From NCBI GenBank assembly GCA_964636325.1, contig CAZWRV010000033.1:1-62940 (forward strand): a stretch of 62,940 nt of DNA. The letters are read 5' to 3'. Positions 52,774-62,508 of this stretch are shown piece after piece. Source of the DNA: CAZWRV01 sp964636325 (GTDB lineage: Bacteria; Verrucomicrobiota; Lentisphaeria; Victivallales; GWF2-50-93). The translations under genes and the position numbers were made by a program. Each line of letters starts with the position of its first letter. Position 1 is the first letter of the stretch. Below the pieces are notes generated by a model. That model did not search any database. It saw only the letters and a program-made list of their open reading frames with translations, and was not told where the DNA came from.

Positions 52774-53898
52774 TCAGCTGTTCGCCTTGTCCCACTCGAG
52801 GACTTTCTCGACGACGTAGTCGACTTCCTGCTCCGTGAGTTCTGGGAACATCGGCAGGGATACGCATGACGCCGCGTTCCTCTCGGCGTTCTCGACCGAG
52901 CCGACGATCTGGTATTCCTTGCCCCAGGGGAAGCCTTCCTGCTTGTGGATCGCGATGGAGTAGTGCGTCTTGGCGTCCACGCCCTTGCTGACGAGGAAGT
53001 TGAGCAGGTCGTTGCGCTTCGCGGGAACCTTGGTCTCGACGACATAGAGGTGGAAGACGTGCCTGTAGCCGGGCGTGGCGTAGGGCAGCGTGATGGCTTT
53101 TACGCCCTTCAGCCCTTCGGTATACCGTTTTGCGAGTGCGATTCTCTGGTCCGTCCACTTCGTTATGTGCTTGAGCTTCGCGCTGAGGACTCCGGCCTGG
53201 AGGTCGTCGAGGCGGCTGTTGAATCCGAACGAATGATGGTCGCGCTTGGCCGAGCCGTGGCTGCGGAGCTTGCGCACCTTCTCGTTGATCTCCGCGCTGT
53301 TGGTGAAGACCGCGCCGCCGTCGCCGAAGCAGCCGAGGTTCTTCTGTATGATGAAGCTTGTAGCGACCGCGTCGGAAAGCTCGCCCTGCTTGAACGTGTC
53401 GCCCCTGCCGTCGATAGCCTGGGCGTTGTCCTCGATGACTCTGAGCTTGTGCTTGTCGGCGATCTTCTTGATGGCCGGCATGTTCGCGCACTGCCCGTAG
53501 AGGTGGACCGGGATGATGGCCTTGGTCCTGGGGGAAATCGCGGCTTCGATCTTGGCGGGATCTATGCACTTCGTCTTAGGATCGCAGTCGACGAAAACAA
53601 CTTTAGCCCCTGCTATCCAAGCGGCCTCGGCTGTCGCGAAGAAGGTGTTAGGGTGCGTGATGACTTCGTCGCCGGGGCCGATGCCCAGGGCCATTAGCAC
53701 CAGCCAGATGGCGTCCGTGCCGTTGCCGACTCCGATGGCGTATTTGCAGCCGAAATACTGGGCGAGCTCGCCCTCGAACCTCTTCAGCATCGGCCCGAGC
53801 ACATACTGTCCGCTCAGGAGAACCTCCTGCATGTTCTTGTCAATCTCGGCCTTGATGTTGTTGTACTGCCTCACGTGACCGTAGAATGGAACTTCCAT
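52774..53898 (-). CDS. DegT/DnrJ/EryC1/StrS-family sugar aminotransferase
   Basis: A 374-residue PLP enzyme: VGNGTDAIWL, GDEVITHPNTFFATAEA, PVHLYGQCANM, EDNAQAIDGRG (cofactor-binding Asp), FIIQKNLGCFGDGGA with the PLP lysine K186, and GFNSRLDDLQAG. It would aminate a nucleotide keto-sugar for surface polysaccharide. No sugar-nucleotide genes lie beside it. Transcribed divergently from the Asp-box protein; the 246-bp spacer shows no other feature. Confidence 0.94.
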   Translation of the reverse strand: MEVPFYGHVRQYNNIKAEIDKNMQEVLLSGQYVLGPMLKRFEGELAQYFGCKYAIGVGNGTDAIWLVLMALGIGPGDEVITHPNTFFATAEAAWIAGAKVVFVDCDPKTKCIDPAKIEAAISPRTKAIIPVHLYGQCANMPAIKKIADKHKLRVIEDNAQAIDGRGDTFKQGELSDAVATSFIIQKNLGCFGDGGAVFTNSAEINEKVRKLRSHGSAKRDHHSFGFNSRLDDLQAGVLSAKLKHITKWTDQRIALAKRYTEGLKGVKAITLPYATPGYRHVFHLYVVETKVPAKRNDLLNFLVSKGVDAKTHYSIAIHKQEGFPWGKEYQIVGSVENAERNAASCVSLPMFPELTEQEVDYVVEKVLEWDKANS

Positions 53899-54144
53899 TT
53901 CTGCAATCCTCCAAGTTTATGTATTGAACACAAGCACGGCTCTGACGGGGTGGAAATCTAATCCCCTCCAAGATATATTCAAGGCGCTGCGGCCGAAATT
54001 TGAAAATTTCAGCCTCACGTTTCAGATTTTTCTGTCCATATGGCAAATCCGTGTCGGTTGGAAAAAATTGGTCAGCTGGCCGCAATTTGAGATTTCCGCC
54101 GAAAAATCTGAGATGCAGAGTTCTGGAAAGCAGAAGAGGGACGG

Positions 54145-56421
54145 ATGAATAACTTATGGTTTTTAATGCCAACCGCACTGCTGTTATCGCTTTATGCGGA
54201 GATAGCCTTCTCCGCCGGGTACGGAGATTCGTTGTTCGACTGGGAGCCGGTCGGCCTGGGCGGGGGAGGGGCGATGTTCTGTCCTGCGATCAGCGGCGCG
54301 GATCCGAACCTTATGATGCTTTCTAGCGACATGAGCGGCTCCTTCTTATCCAACGACGGAGGCAGGAGCTGGAACATGGTTCACCATTTGCAGCTCAGGG
54401 GCAACACACGCTGCAGGCCCGCGCTCCATCCGAAGAACCCTGAAATCATCTTCGCCGCGGACGGCTGGACCGGCAGGCTCAAGCTCTCCGAGGACAGGGG
54501 GAAGACTTTCAGGCTCGTTCCAGGGCCGTCCGGAGGCCTCTGCGGCGAGATACTCTTCGACTCGGGCATGCCCGACAGGATCATACTCGGAACCCTGAGG
54601 AACGAGGTCTTCATAAGCCATGACAAGGGAGCTGTTTGGAACATCTGCGAGGGAATCAAGGGCGTCCCGCTCTCATTCCACTTCGACCAGACAAGCCCGC
54701 CGGAAAAACGCAGATGCTTCGCTGCGACGACGGCCGGAATCTGGCGCTCCGACGATTCTGGAGAAACTTGGAGCGAAAAGAATAACGGTCTTCCCTCCAA
54801 GGAGATCGTCTCGTTCTGCGGCTCCTCGAACGCCGAAAAGAAGTCTGCGAAGCTTTATTGTTCGGTCGTATCGCGAAACAAGGGCGGGAAATACGAGGGC
54901 GGCGTCTTCAGGTCTTCAGACGGCGGCGAGAACTGGGAGTCGTGCATGGGCGGCGGAATCAACATGGACGTCGAAAAGGCTGACCAGTGGGCCGACGGCC
55001 CCGTCGCCCAATACATGTGCGTACTTTCGGCGGACGCCGCGCCGGACACCGTCTACGCGTTCAACACCAGCACCGGCTTCAACCCGCCGAAGCACAACGC
55101 CGTCTGGCGTTCCGACGACGCCGGAACGACCTGGCGCGCAACATTCTACTCCGATCCGAGGTGGAAGGAATACAACGCGGAGCCTAACTGGCTTACCGCC
55201 AACATCGGCCAGAACTACCAGAGCGCCGGCTTCGGCTGGGCGGTATGTCCCGTCGATCCTGCCAGAGTCATCTTCACAACTTCCGGCGAAGCCTATGTCA
55301 CGCACAACGGCGGAACTTCCTGGTTCAACGGCGGTTCCGCGCATGCGGGCGGCGAAAAGCTCGGCGCCGACTCCCGCTGGAGCAATCAGGGGCTCGTGGT
55401 CACGACAACTTGGCATTACTACGTCGATCCTTTCGATGCCGCGAGGCATTACATCTGCTACACCGACATCGGCTTCGCGATGTCCACCGATGCCGGGAAG
55501 ACCTGGAACTGGTGGGGCAAGGACAGATGGGCACCTTGGCGGAACACCTGCTACGAACTGGCGTTCGATCCGGAGGTCAAGGGCAAGATATGGGGTGCGT
55601 TCTCCAACGTCCACGACATTCCGAACGCGAACATCATCATGGGGAGGCACAAGGCGTCCGGCCCCGGCGGCGTCTGCGTCAGCAAGGACCAGGGCGTAAG
55701 CTGGAAGCAGTTCGGCCACGGACTTCCCGAATCGGCGACGACCTCTATAGTCCTTGATCCGAAAAGCTCTCCCGGCGCCAGGACCCTCTACGCCGGAGTC
55801 TGGGAAAAAGGCGTCTATAAGTCCACCGACGACGGAACTTCCTGGCTGCCGATTAACGACGGCCTCGGCCATCCCGAGAACATGCGGGTCTGCAAGCTTG
55901 TCCTTCACCCGTCGGGGCAGCTCTTCGCACTGATCACGGCGCGCAAGGTAAAGGACGTCTTCACCGACAGGGGGGTCGGCATCTACAGATCGAAGGACAA
56001 GGGTTCCTCCTGGGAAAGGATCAACGCGTCGAAGCCGCTGCTTTGGCCGAAGGATTTTACGGTGGATCCCGACAATCCCGACATAATCTACGTCGGCGCA
56101 GCGGACGCGCAGGGGAAAAAGGAAGGCGGCCTCTATCGGACCGAGGACGGAGGCGCAAACTGGAAGCTTCTCGCATCAGAAGGCCCCGAACATTTCGGCG
56201 CATACCTCGACCCGCGCCGCAAAGGATGGATCTACATGACGCTCACCGAAGGAGCACCCAAATGCGGACTATACCTCTCCAAGGACAACGGCAAGAGCTT
56301 CAGCCCAGTTTCCGGAATCCCCTTCAGCAACGTCCAGAGGATCGAGTTCGATCCCGCCGACCAAAACGTCGTATTCGCCACCACTTTCGGCGGAAGCGTC
56401 TGGAAGGGTAAGATGAAATGA
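54145..56421 (+). CDS. Secreted Asp-box (BNR) beta-propeller protein, GH74-like
   Basis: A 758-residue protein with a signal peptide (MNNLWFLMPTALLLSLYAEI, then AFSA). About thirteen Asp-box motifs (S-x-D-x-G-x-x-W/F) are spread along it: SNDGGRSW, SEDRGKTF, SHDKGAVW, SDDSGETW, SSDGGENW, SDDAGTTW, THNGGTSW, STDAGKTW, SKDQGVSW, STDDGTSW, SKDKGSSW, TEDGGANW, SKDNGKSF. The length and number of repeats fit the two seven-bladed propellers of GH74 xyloglucanases or a sortilin-like fold. Catalytic acids were not located, so it may be an enzyme or a binding protein. AGAGGGA precedes ATG 54145. Confidence 0.8.
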   Translation: MNNLWFLMPTALLLSLYAEIAFSAGYGDSLFDWEPVGLGGGGAMFCPAISGADPNLMMLSSDMSGSFLSNDGGRSWNMVHHLQLRGNTRCRPALHPKNPEIIFAADGWTGRLKLSEDRGKTFRLVPGPSGGLCGEILFDSGMPDRIILGTLRNEVFISHDKGAVWNICEGIKGVPLSFHFDQTSPPEKRRCFAATTAGIWRSDDSGETWSEKNNGLPSKEIVSFCGSSNAEKKSAKLYCSVVSRNKGGKYEGGVFRSSDGGENWESCMGGGINMDVEKADQWADGPVAQYMCVLSADAAPDTVYAFNTSTGFNPPKHNAVWRSDDAGTTWRATFYSDPRWKEYNAEPNWLTANIGQNYQSAGFGWAVCPVDPARVIFTTSGEAYVTHNGGTSWFNGGSAHAGGEKLGADSRWSNQGLVVTTTWHYYVDPFDAARHYICYTDIGFAMSTDAGKTWNWWGKDRWAPWRNTCYELAFDPEVKGKIWGAFSNVHDIPNANIIMGRHKASGPGGVCVSKDQGVSWKQFGHGLPESATTSIVLDPKSSPGARTLYAGVWEKGVYKSTDDGTSWLPINDGLGHPENMRVCKLVLHPSGQLFALITARKVKDVFTDRGVGIYRSKDKGSSWERINASKPLLWPKDFTVDPDNPDIIYVGAADAQGKKEGGLYRTEDGGANWKLLASEGPEHFGAYLDPRRKGWIYMTLTEGAPKCGLYLSKDNGKSFSPVSGIPFSNVQRIEFDPADQNVVFATTFGGSVWKGKMK

Positions 56422-56472
56422 CAGTCCTCTCCATAAGTGTCTGACCCCAATAAGGCAATCTGAAGCGGTGCT

Positions 56473-56980
56473 ATGATTTTGCCGATGCTTGCGGCGCCCT
56501 TTGCGCGGGCCGGGGGCGACGCCGACGACTTCTGGAATGCATATAACGCATGGGACAAGAAGAACGGCCAGATCCTGGCGCTGAAGATCCATGCCGCCCG
56601 CGCTCCTGTGCCGCCCAAGGGGGAGGCGGAAGAGGAGGGGGCTGCGCCAGCCGTCCAGCGGCATTGATTCGACTCAGTGCCTGCTCTCGGCGGTGAAGCG
56701 CTGCTGCGAGACCTATCCAAGCGAAAAGGAGTCAGTCGACGCCCTGACTATTTATCTGCAGTGCGCTTTGGCCAAGGAAAGGGATGAATCGTTGAAGAAC
56801 GAGGCCGGCAGGGATGAGAAGCTCAAGGCGGTGTTGGAGGAGGAGCCGAAGACTGGCGTACCTTACGCTAAAAGGCTGGCGGAATTCATCACGGCCAATC
56901 CGGACACTTTCCAGGCGCGCAAGGCTTTCAGCCTAATTGCCGCAGTTGAAAATATGCTTTATAAATTAACACTCTCATAA
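56473..56980 (+). pseudogene. Frameshifted small secreted-protein gene
   Basis: The first frame starts at ATG 56473 (MILPMLAAPFARAGGDADDF) and is open to 56667. The second frame continues from about 56640 with DSTQCLLSAVKRCCETYPS and runs to 56980. A five-G tract at 56637-56641 is a natural slip site. Together they would make about 165 residues of an exported helical protein. No family was recognised. It could be a sequencing error rather than a true lesion. Confidence 0.4.
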
Positions 56981-57001
56981 TAAGGCATTTACATATTTAG
57001 A

Positions 57002-57026
57002 GGCTTTCACCCAATGAGTGAAAGCC
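57002..57026. terminator. Hairpin
   Basis: GGCTTTCAC (57002-57010) and GTGAAAGCC (57018-57026) form a perfect 9-bp stem with a 7-nt loop. There is no long U-tract. It may terminate the unit ending at 56980. Confidence 0.4.
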
Positions 57027-57468
57027 AGTTTCGGCATATTTTCAACCCGGGAGGGTTGGCCGCATTTGCCATATCTACTTCGTTAGGTTCAGCTCTCTCC
57101 TGTCGCTTGTCAAGGTCGTAGGCTTGTCGGAACAGGACGTCAAGGTGGTGGTAACCATCAGGGAAACAATTAAGAGGGCGTTCCCGGCAAGCCCGGCCTA
57201 CCGGGCGCTGCAGCCGGAGGCGCTCGCCGTATGCGCGCCCGAACCCGAAAGTACGGAAATACGCAAGGAGCTGATCGAGCATGCGAACTTCGTGGAGGAC
57301 GCGATGTCCGGCAAGATCGACCTGGCAGTCTTATACCATTATGCCGCATCCTGGGGGGACACCGTCGACTTCAAGGCCAGGAAGGGAAAGACCGCCAGGC
57401 AGATCCTCCAGACCAAGGATTATGCGGGCAGCTTCTACTACTATTACACCCGGGCTTACGAGAAGTAA
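57022..57468 (+). pseudogene. Start-less ORF fragment
   Basis: Open from 57022 to 57468 with codon usage resembling real genes (LSLVKVVGLSEQDVKVVVTI ... KARKGKTARQILQTKDYAGS) but no ATG/GTG with a ribosome site; TTG 57124 is the first weak start. The C-terminal part resembles an ankyrin-like or helical repeat tail only loosely. Probably the 3' end of a decayed gene. Confidence 0.4.
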
Positions 57469-57574
57469 GAGGGGATGAGACTATGCAGGTTTGAGCTCGA
57501 ACCTTCTTTTCCAGTTCTCATCCTTCACTTCGGCCGGGGATTGGATGTTGGGCGTTGGATATTGGAATTCAAAG

Positions 57575-57659
57575 TGGTGGTGGGGGAAGGATTCGAACCT
57601 TCGAAGGCATAGCCAACAGATTTACAGTCTGTCCCGTTTGACCGCTCCGGAACCCCACC
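57575..57659 (-). tRNA. tRNA-Tyr (GTA)
   Basis: On the minus strand the 7-bp acceptor GGTGGGG/CCCCACC, the anticodon loop CTGTAAA with anticodon GTA, a long variable arm, T-arm GAAGG-TTCGAAT-CCTTC, discriminator A and an encoded CCA (57575-57577) are all present. Confidence 0.96.
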
Positions 57660-57683
57660 AACAGGGGATAAAAAACTCTTACC

Positions 57684-57757
57684 TGGAGCGGGTGATGGGA
57701 ATCGAACCCACGTATCTAGCTTGGAAGGCTAGAGCATTACCATTATGCTACACCCGC
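57684..57757 (-). tRNA. tRNA-Gly (TCC)
   Basis: On the minus strand: acceptor GCGGGTG/CACCCGC, D-loop ATAATGGTAAT, anticodon TCC in CTTCCAA, T-arm GTGGG-TTCGATT-CCCAT, encoded CCA. It lies 24 bp upstream of tRNA-Tyr, so the two are probably co-transcribed. Confidence 0.96.
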
Positions 57758-57871
57758 AAATAATCCGGGCGAATACAGTATACCGGATTGGATGCGTTTC
57801 AAGCGAACTGATCCGTCAAAGCATGTTCTTTTGCGAAATTCGAACATCATGCATTTGCGGGCACGTTATGG

Positions 57872-60022
57872 TCATTGGGCGGCAGGCTGGCCGCCGGCCT
57901 CCTTGGCCGCGAGCATCTTTAGCAGGTCGGAAAGAATGTTCATGCTCTCGTCGAGATAGATGTCCTTCTGCTGGCTGGCGCTCCTTTTCTTCTTCGGGGA
58001 GCTTTCGTCGCTCTCCTCCATCTTGATGAGGGCCTGCTGCTGCTCGAAAATATTCTTCTCCTCCTTGTAGGTCTTCCAGCGCTTCTCCTCGTTCAGGGAG
58101 ACTGCGGTTTTCCGCTTCATCTCGTTGAATATCTTGATGTTCGCGTTCAACAGCTGGAAGTCCTTGCTTGCCGCGACCCTGGCCTGCGAGTTCCTCGCAA
58201 GGTCGGGGATGAACTTTTTCATGTCCATGAAGGTGACGAACTTGACCGGGGCGATGGTGTCCCACGGCAGCGCGTTGGACAGGGTGTCCTCGCCGATTTC
58301 CATGGTGTCGGTGAAGGAGGGGAAGATGATGTCGGGGACGACGCCCCTGAGCTGGGTGGATTCTCCGTTGACGCGGTAGAACTTCTGTGTCGTGATCCTG
58401 ACTGAGCCGCTGGGGGTCTTCAGGCTGTAATACTTCGTGAAGTCGTCGAGGCTTATGATGGTCTGGACGGTACCCTTGCCGTGGGTGTGCTTGTCGCCGA
58501 TGACGACCCCGCGGCCGTAGTCCTGCATGGCGGCGGCGAAGATTTCCGTGGCTGAGGCGCTGAGGCGGTTGACGAGGATTACGAGCGGGCCGTCGTAGAC
58601 GATGTTCTTGTCGGGGTCATATTTGATGTCGACCGCTCCGGTGCTGCTTTTCACCTGGACGACGGGGCCGTTGTTGATGAAGAGTCCGGACAGGTTGATA
58701 GCCTCGATGAGGCTTCCCCCGCCGTCGGAACGGACGTCGAGGATGACGCCGTCGACCTCCTTTTCGTTGAATCCGACGAGGATCTTCCTGACGTCCTGCG
58801 TGGAGCTTTTGAAGTCGGCTGAGCCGTGGACGGCGCCCTCGAAGTCATAGTAGAACGAGGGCAGGTAGATGACGCCGATCTTGAGCTTTCTGCCTTCGAG
58901 TTCGATCTCCTTGAGCTCGCCACGCGCCTCCTGCTGTGTGAGCTTGACCTTGTCGCGGATCAGGGATATCACCTCGGGCACCGAATTGAGGCCCTTGCTG
59001 CCCTTGAGGACGGTCAGGCGGACCTCGGTCTTCTCCTTTCCCCTTATGAGCCGGACGACTTTGGACAGGGGCATGTCTATGACGTCTACCGGCTCCGCGT
59101 CGCCCTGCGCGACGGCGATGATTCTGTCCTCCGGTTCGAGCCTGCCGTCGAGGTCGGCGGGGCCGCCCGTCACCAGGCTCAGCACCTTCGTGTAGCCGTC
59201 GTCCAATGTCAGCGTGGCGCCGACGCCGACGAGCGACAGGCTCATCTGGATGTTGAAGTCCTCGACGCCCCTGCTTGACATGTATGCGGAATGCGGGTCG
59301 TAGATGTTCGCGAGCGAAGTGAGGTAGATCTCCAGGATGTCGATGTTGTCGTTCTCCTTGAGGTAGTTGAAAGAGTTGGAAATCCTTTTTCGCACCTTCT
59401 CCTCGGGGGGGAGCTCCTGCCATGCCGACGGCTTCTTGTCCGGGTCGGGCGGCTCCTCCTTCTGGGCCCTGGACAGCATCCTGTAGTAGAGTATGTCGTT
59501 CTTGGTCTTGAGGAGCCAGAGCTTCCTGAGTTCGGCGTCGTCCTCGGGCCAGGGGAGCTTCGTGCGGTCCGTGGCGAACTCGTCGTCCGTGTCGAAGCTG
59601 AGGCCCTTGGCCAGGATCTCGTCGGTGAACTTCATGTATTCGGCGTTCCTTTTGAGGAGGAGCGAGTAGACGTCGAAGGCGAAGGATATGTCGCCCTCCT
59701 TTATCATGTCGTCGAGCTTGGTGCGGAACTTGTCGAAGCCTGCGATGTCCTTCTTGGTGAAGTAGATCTTCGCCGGGTCGAGCGTCTTGAAATATTCGTT
59801 GAAGAGCAGGGATGACATCCTGTCGTCGAAGTCCTGGCGGAGATACTGCTCCTTGCTGAATATGTTGGCGGTGATCCTTGCGATGACGCCGAGATCCTTG
59901 ATGTCGGCGGCCTCCTTGACGGCGCCGTTAGGCGCGGCCTGGGTTTCCTGGCAGAATGCTCCCTGCGGGACAGCAAGCGGGAGCAGGAGCAGCAGAAGGG
60001 CCAGTTGTTTGAGCTTGAACAT
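57872..60022 (-). CDS. prc: C-terminal processing (tail-specific) protease
   Basis: A 716-residue S41 protease with a signal peptide (MFKLKQLALLLLLLPLAVPQ). An N-terminal helical domain (~40-235) is followed by a PDZ domain (~255-345), then the S41 catalytic domain with NRLSASATEIFAAAMQDYGR, where S490 is the likely nucleophile, and HTHGKGTVQ with general base K516. The spacing matches E. coli Prc plus one residue. A lysine-rich C-terminal domain follows. It trims C-termini of periplasmic proteins and peptidoglycan hydrolases. The TRL-like gene lies 9 bp upstream in the same direction. Confidence 0.96.
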   Translation of the reverse strand: MFKLKQLALLLLLLPLAVPQGAFCQETQAAPNGAVKEAADIKDLGVIARITANIFSKEQYLRQDFDDRMSSLLFNEYFKTLDPAKIYFTKKDIAGFDKFRTKLDDMIKEGDISFAFDVYSLLLKRNAEYMKFTDEILAKGLSFDTDDEFATDRTKLPWPEDDAELRKLWLLKTKNDILYYRMLSRAQKEEPPDPDKKPSAWQELPPEEKVRKRISNSFNYLKENDNIDILEIYLTSLANIYDPHSAYMSSRGVEDFNIQMSLSLVGVGATLTLDDGYTKVLSLVTGGPADLDGRLEPEDRIIAVAQGDAEPVDVIDMPLSKVVRLIRGKEKTEVRLTVLKGSKGLNSVPEVISLIRDKVKLTQQEARGELKEIELEGRKLKIGVIYLPSFYYDFEGAVHGSADFKSSTQDVRKILVGFNEKEVDGVILDVRSDGGGSLIEAINLSGLFINNGPVVQVKSSTGAVDIKYDPDKNIVYDGPLVILVNRLSASATEIFAAAMQDYGRGVVIGDKHTHGKGTVQTIISLDDFTKYYSLKTPSGSVRITTQKFYRVNGESTQLRGVVPDIIFPSFTDTMEIGEDTLSNALPWDTIAPVKFVTFMDMKKFIPDLARNSQARVAASKDFQLLNANIKIFNEMKRKTAVSLNEEKRWKTYKEEKNIFEQQQALIKMEESDESSPKKKRSASQQKDIYLDESMNILSDLLKMLAAKEAGGQPAAQ

Positions 60023-60031
60023 GTTATACCC

Positions 60032-60349
60032 TTAGTTACCGTAGACCTTTGTTGTGATTGTCGAGACGCCTAGGAGGCTTTCCAGGGAGCGGTCGATGTA
60101 TCTGATCTCCTTGATGCCGCCGTTCTTGACCGCGGCGTCTATGCTGCAGTCGCCCACTCCGACCAGGCCGAAGTAGCATTTCGCCTGCGACATCCCCATC
60201 TTGAGGTTGGCGATCGTCCCTCCGACACCTTCTATGTTGTATGACGAGCTTGTGTAAATCACCCCTGTAGGCTTGTCGCCCGCGCAGCCTGACAGGGTCA
60301 GCGCGGCAAGGACTGCGCACAGGGCCGCGAAAGAAAAAATCTTCGGCAT
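60032..60349 (-). CDS. TRL-like small lipoprotein
   Basis: 105 residues from ATG 60349, which has AGGAGG upstream; the frame extends further without a ribosome site. A lipobox LTLSGC gives a lipid-anchored protein. The mature part GVIYTSSSYNIEGVGG ... FGLVGVGDCSIDAAVKNGGI ... YIDRSLESLLG fits the TRL (tRNA-associated locus) family. Here two tRNA genes lie about 2.3 kb downstream, beyond prc. Function of the family is unknown. Confidence 0.82.
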   Translation of the reverse strand: MPKIFSFAALCAVLAALTLSGCAGDKPTGVIYTSSSYNIEGVGGTIANLKMGMSQAKCYFGLVGVGDCSIDAAVKNGGIKEIRYIDRSLESLLGVSTITTKVYGN

Positions 60350-60556
60350 GGCTTCCTCCTGAAATAATGAAACGGATGAAAAATATATAATGGAAAACGC
60401 TGAAGACAAGAGGGGTAATTTCAAAACTCATAAACCGAACCGTCCCTGCCGTCGAGGCATTTAAAAAGGCTGAGGTGTCGCGCGGGCATTTGCCAAAAGT
60501 CCGCGGGATGCTAATTTCTACGCCTGTCGGTTACATTAAGGAAAAAGGGGGAAACC

Positions 60557-62419
60557 TTGGAAGTGAAAGAGCAGCGCATATCTTTTCCCGGGAACGGTTC
60601 GGACGTCTACGCCCTTCCCGGAACTTCTCTATACGAATGCATCACAAGGGCCGGGCTCAGGATAAAGAATCCGTGCGCGGGACAGGGCACCTGCGGGAAG
60701 TGCAGGGTTAGGATACTTTCCGGCGAGGTGCGGCCCTCGGAGCAGTGCCGGAAGATCTTCACCGAGGACGAGCTTTCGGCTGGCTGGCGTCTCGCCTGCA
60801 GGACGCACGTGGAGGGCGACCTGTCGGTGGACATACCGGACGACTCCGTCCCCGAGGAGGGGGTGATCATCGTCACCTGCGACGAGGCGGCGGGGGGCTA
60901 TGAGATCAACCCGCTCATAAAGAAGAAGTTCGTCGGCCTGGCGACCCCGTCGCTGGAGAACCCGGTTCCGGATCTCGAGAACCTCATCGGCATAATATCG
61001 CACGCACGCTTCGACCTGGCGCACCTGAGGCAGCTTCCAGGGTACCTAAGGCGCAACAGCTTTTCCGGGACGGCGGTCTTCTCCGAGAGGAACCTGGTGG
61101 CGCTGGAGGACGGGAACACGGAGTCTGCGAACTTCGCGGTGGCTGTGGACATCGGGACGACAACGGTGGTGGCGGCGCTGCTGGACATGAATTCGGGCAG
61201 GCAGCTCGGCTGCCGCGGGATGCTGAACCCGCAGGTGAAGTTCGGGGACGATGTCCTCAGCCGCATAGCCGCGCAGAGCCAGTCGGAGAAGAACCTCAAG
61301 GCGCTGCAGAAGGAGATCGTCTCCGGTCTGAACAGGCTGATAGGCGAGCTCTGCGACGCGCACAATGTCGACGCCCGGAACATATATTCCGCGAGCATCG
61401 CCGGGAACACCGTGATGGAGAACCTCTTCCTGGGTGTGCCCGTGAAGGCGCTAGGCGAGATCCCGTTCGTCCCGCCGTTCGGCAGGTCGCTGCGCTTCAC
61501 GGCCTCCGAGCTCGGGCTCTCTATAAACTCCGGGGCGGAGGTATTTGTCTTCCCTGTCATCGGCGGGTTTGTGGGCGGGGACATCGTGTCGGGGCTTGTC
61601 GCCAGCCGCCTGGGCGAAATGGCAAAACCCACGATCTTCGTGGACGTCGGGACGAACGGCGAGATCGTCCTGCTGCACGACGGACGGCTTTTCGCGGCGT
61701 CCGCCGCGGCGGGCCCGGCCTTCGAGGGGGCGAGGATAGAGTCAGGAATGCGCGCTGCCGCCGGGGCCATAGAGAAGGTGATCATACAAGGCGGGGACGT
61801 CATGGTGAACGTCATCCACAATGTCGAGGCGAAGGGGATCTGTGGGAGCGCCCTTATAGACGTCGCCGCGGAGATGCTCAGGTGCGGCCTGCTGGACGAG
61901 TCCGGGCGGATTCTCGCACCTGAGGAATGCCCTCCGTCTACCGACCCAGCCCTGCTGAAGAGGCTCGTGAAGTCCAGGATTTCGGACAGCTATGACTTTC
62001 TGCTCACGGATCATCGGGCAAAGAGGAAGATATTCCTTACACAGAAGGACATAAGGGAGCTGCAGCTGGCCAGCGGCGCGATCAGGGCCACGATCAACAT
62101 CCTGATGAGGAGGGCCGGGCTTTTGGACTCCGACATCGATTCGATCCTTGTCGCCGGCGGCTTCGGATACTTCATCCGCAGGGCCCACGCCAAGAGGATA
62201 GGCCTGGTGCCGAACCTGCCCGACCTGAAGATACGCTTCATCGGCAACTCCTCGATAGAGGGCGCCAAGGCCGTGCTCTTCTCCCGCGAGCGCCTGAAGT
62301 ATGCTGAGGCGATAGCTTCCCAGGTGAAATATGTCGAGGTCTCGCTCGACCCCGAGTTCCAGCTCGAGTTCGCCTCGGCCATGGTCTTCCCTTCTCAGGA
62401 TCAGTTCCAGACGACTTGA
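60557..62419 (+). CDS. 2Fe-2S / ASKHA corrinoid-protein reductive activator (RACE, DUF4445)
   Basis: A 620-residue protein from TTG 60557 with AGGGGGAAA upstream. The N-terminal ferredoxin-like domain binds [2Fe-2S] through C40, C46, C49 (NPCAGQGTCGKCRV) and C81 (RLACRTH). A linker follows, then from ~190 the DUF4445/ASKHA ATPase-like domain: AVDIGTTTVVAALLDMNSG, ASIAGNTVMENLFLG, GGFVGGDIVSGL, VDVGTNGEIVLL, LVAGGFGYFI. This is the RamA/RACE architecture, proteins that use ATP to drive reduction of inactive Co(II) corrinoid proteins in methyltransferase systems. No corrinoid protein is adjacent; the URO-D-family gene at 44105 and the B12 operon are possible functional partners. Confidence 0.93.
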   Translation: MEVKEQRISFPGNGSDVYALPGTSLYECITRAGLRIKNPCAGQGTCGKCRVRILSGEVRPSEQCRKIFTEDELSAGWRLACRTHVEGDLSVDIPDDSVPEEGVIIVTCDEAAGGYEINPLIKKKFVGLATPSLENPVPDLENLIGIISHARFDLAHLRQLPGYLRRNSFSGTAVFSERNLVALEDGNTESANFAVAVDIGTTTVVAALLDMNSGRQLGCRGMLNPQVKFGDDVLSRIAAQSQSEKNLKALQKEIVSGLNRLIGELCDAHNVDARNIYSASIAGNTVMENLFLGVPVKALGEIPFVPPFGRSLRFTASELGLSINSGAEVFVFPVIGGFVGGDIVSGLVASRLGEMAKPTIFVDVGTNGEIVLLHDGRLFAASAAAGPAFEGARIESGMRAAAGAIEKVIIQGGDVMVNVIHNVEAKGICGSALIDVAAEMLRCGLLDESGRILAPEECPPSTDPALLKRLVKSRISDSYDFLLTDHRAKRKIFLTQKDIRELQLASGAIRATINILMRRAGLLDSDIDSILVAGGFGYFIRRAHAKRIGLVPNLPDLKIRFIGNSSIEGAKAVLFSRERLKYAEAIASQVKYVEVSLDPEFQLEFASAMVFPSQDQFQTT

Positions 62420-62508
62420 CGCTGTGCGTTCCGGCGTCCAGGCCTCAGAGGGCGGTCAGACATGAAGTTGGGCGGCGACATAAAGGAGCCATGGCTCATC
62501 CATCTGAA

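Noticed and set aside
56637..56641. Programmed frameshift in the G-tract
   Set aside because: No slippery heptamer with downstream structure was recognised; decay or sequencing error is simpler.
57575..57757. Prophage or integrative element at the tRNA pair
   Set aside because: No integrase, phage gene or duplicated tRNA end was found nearby.
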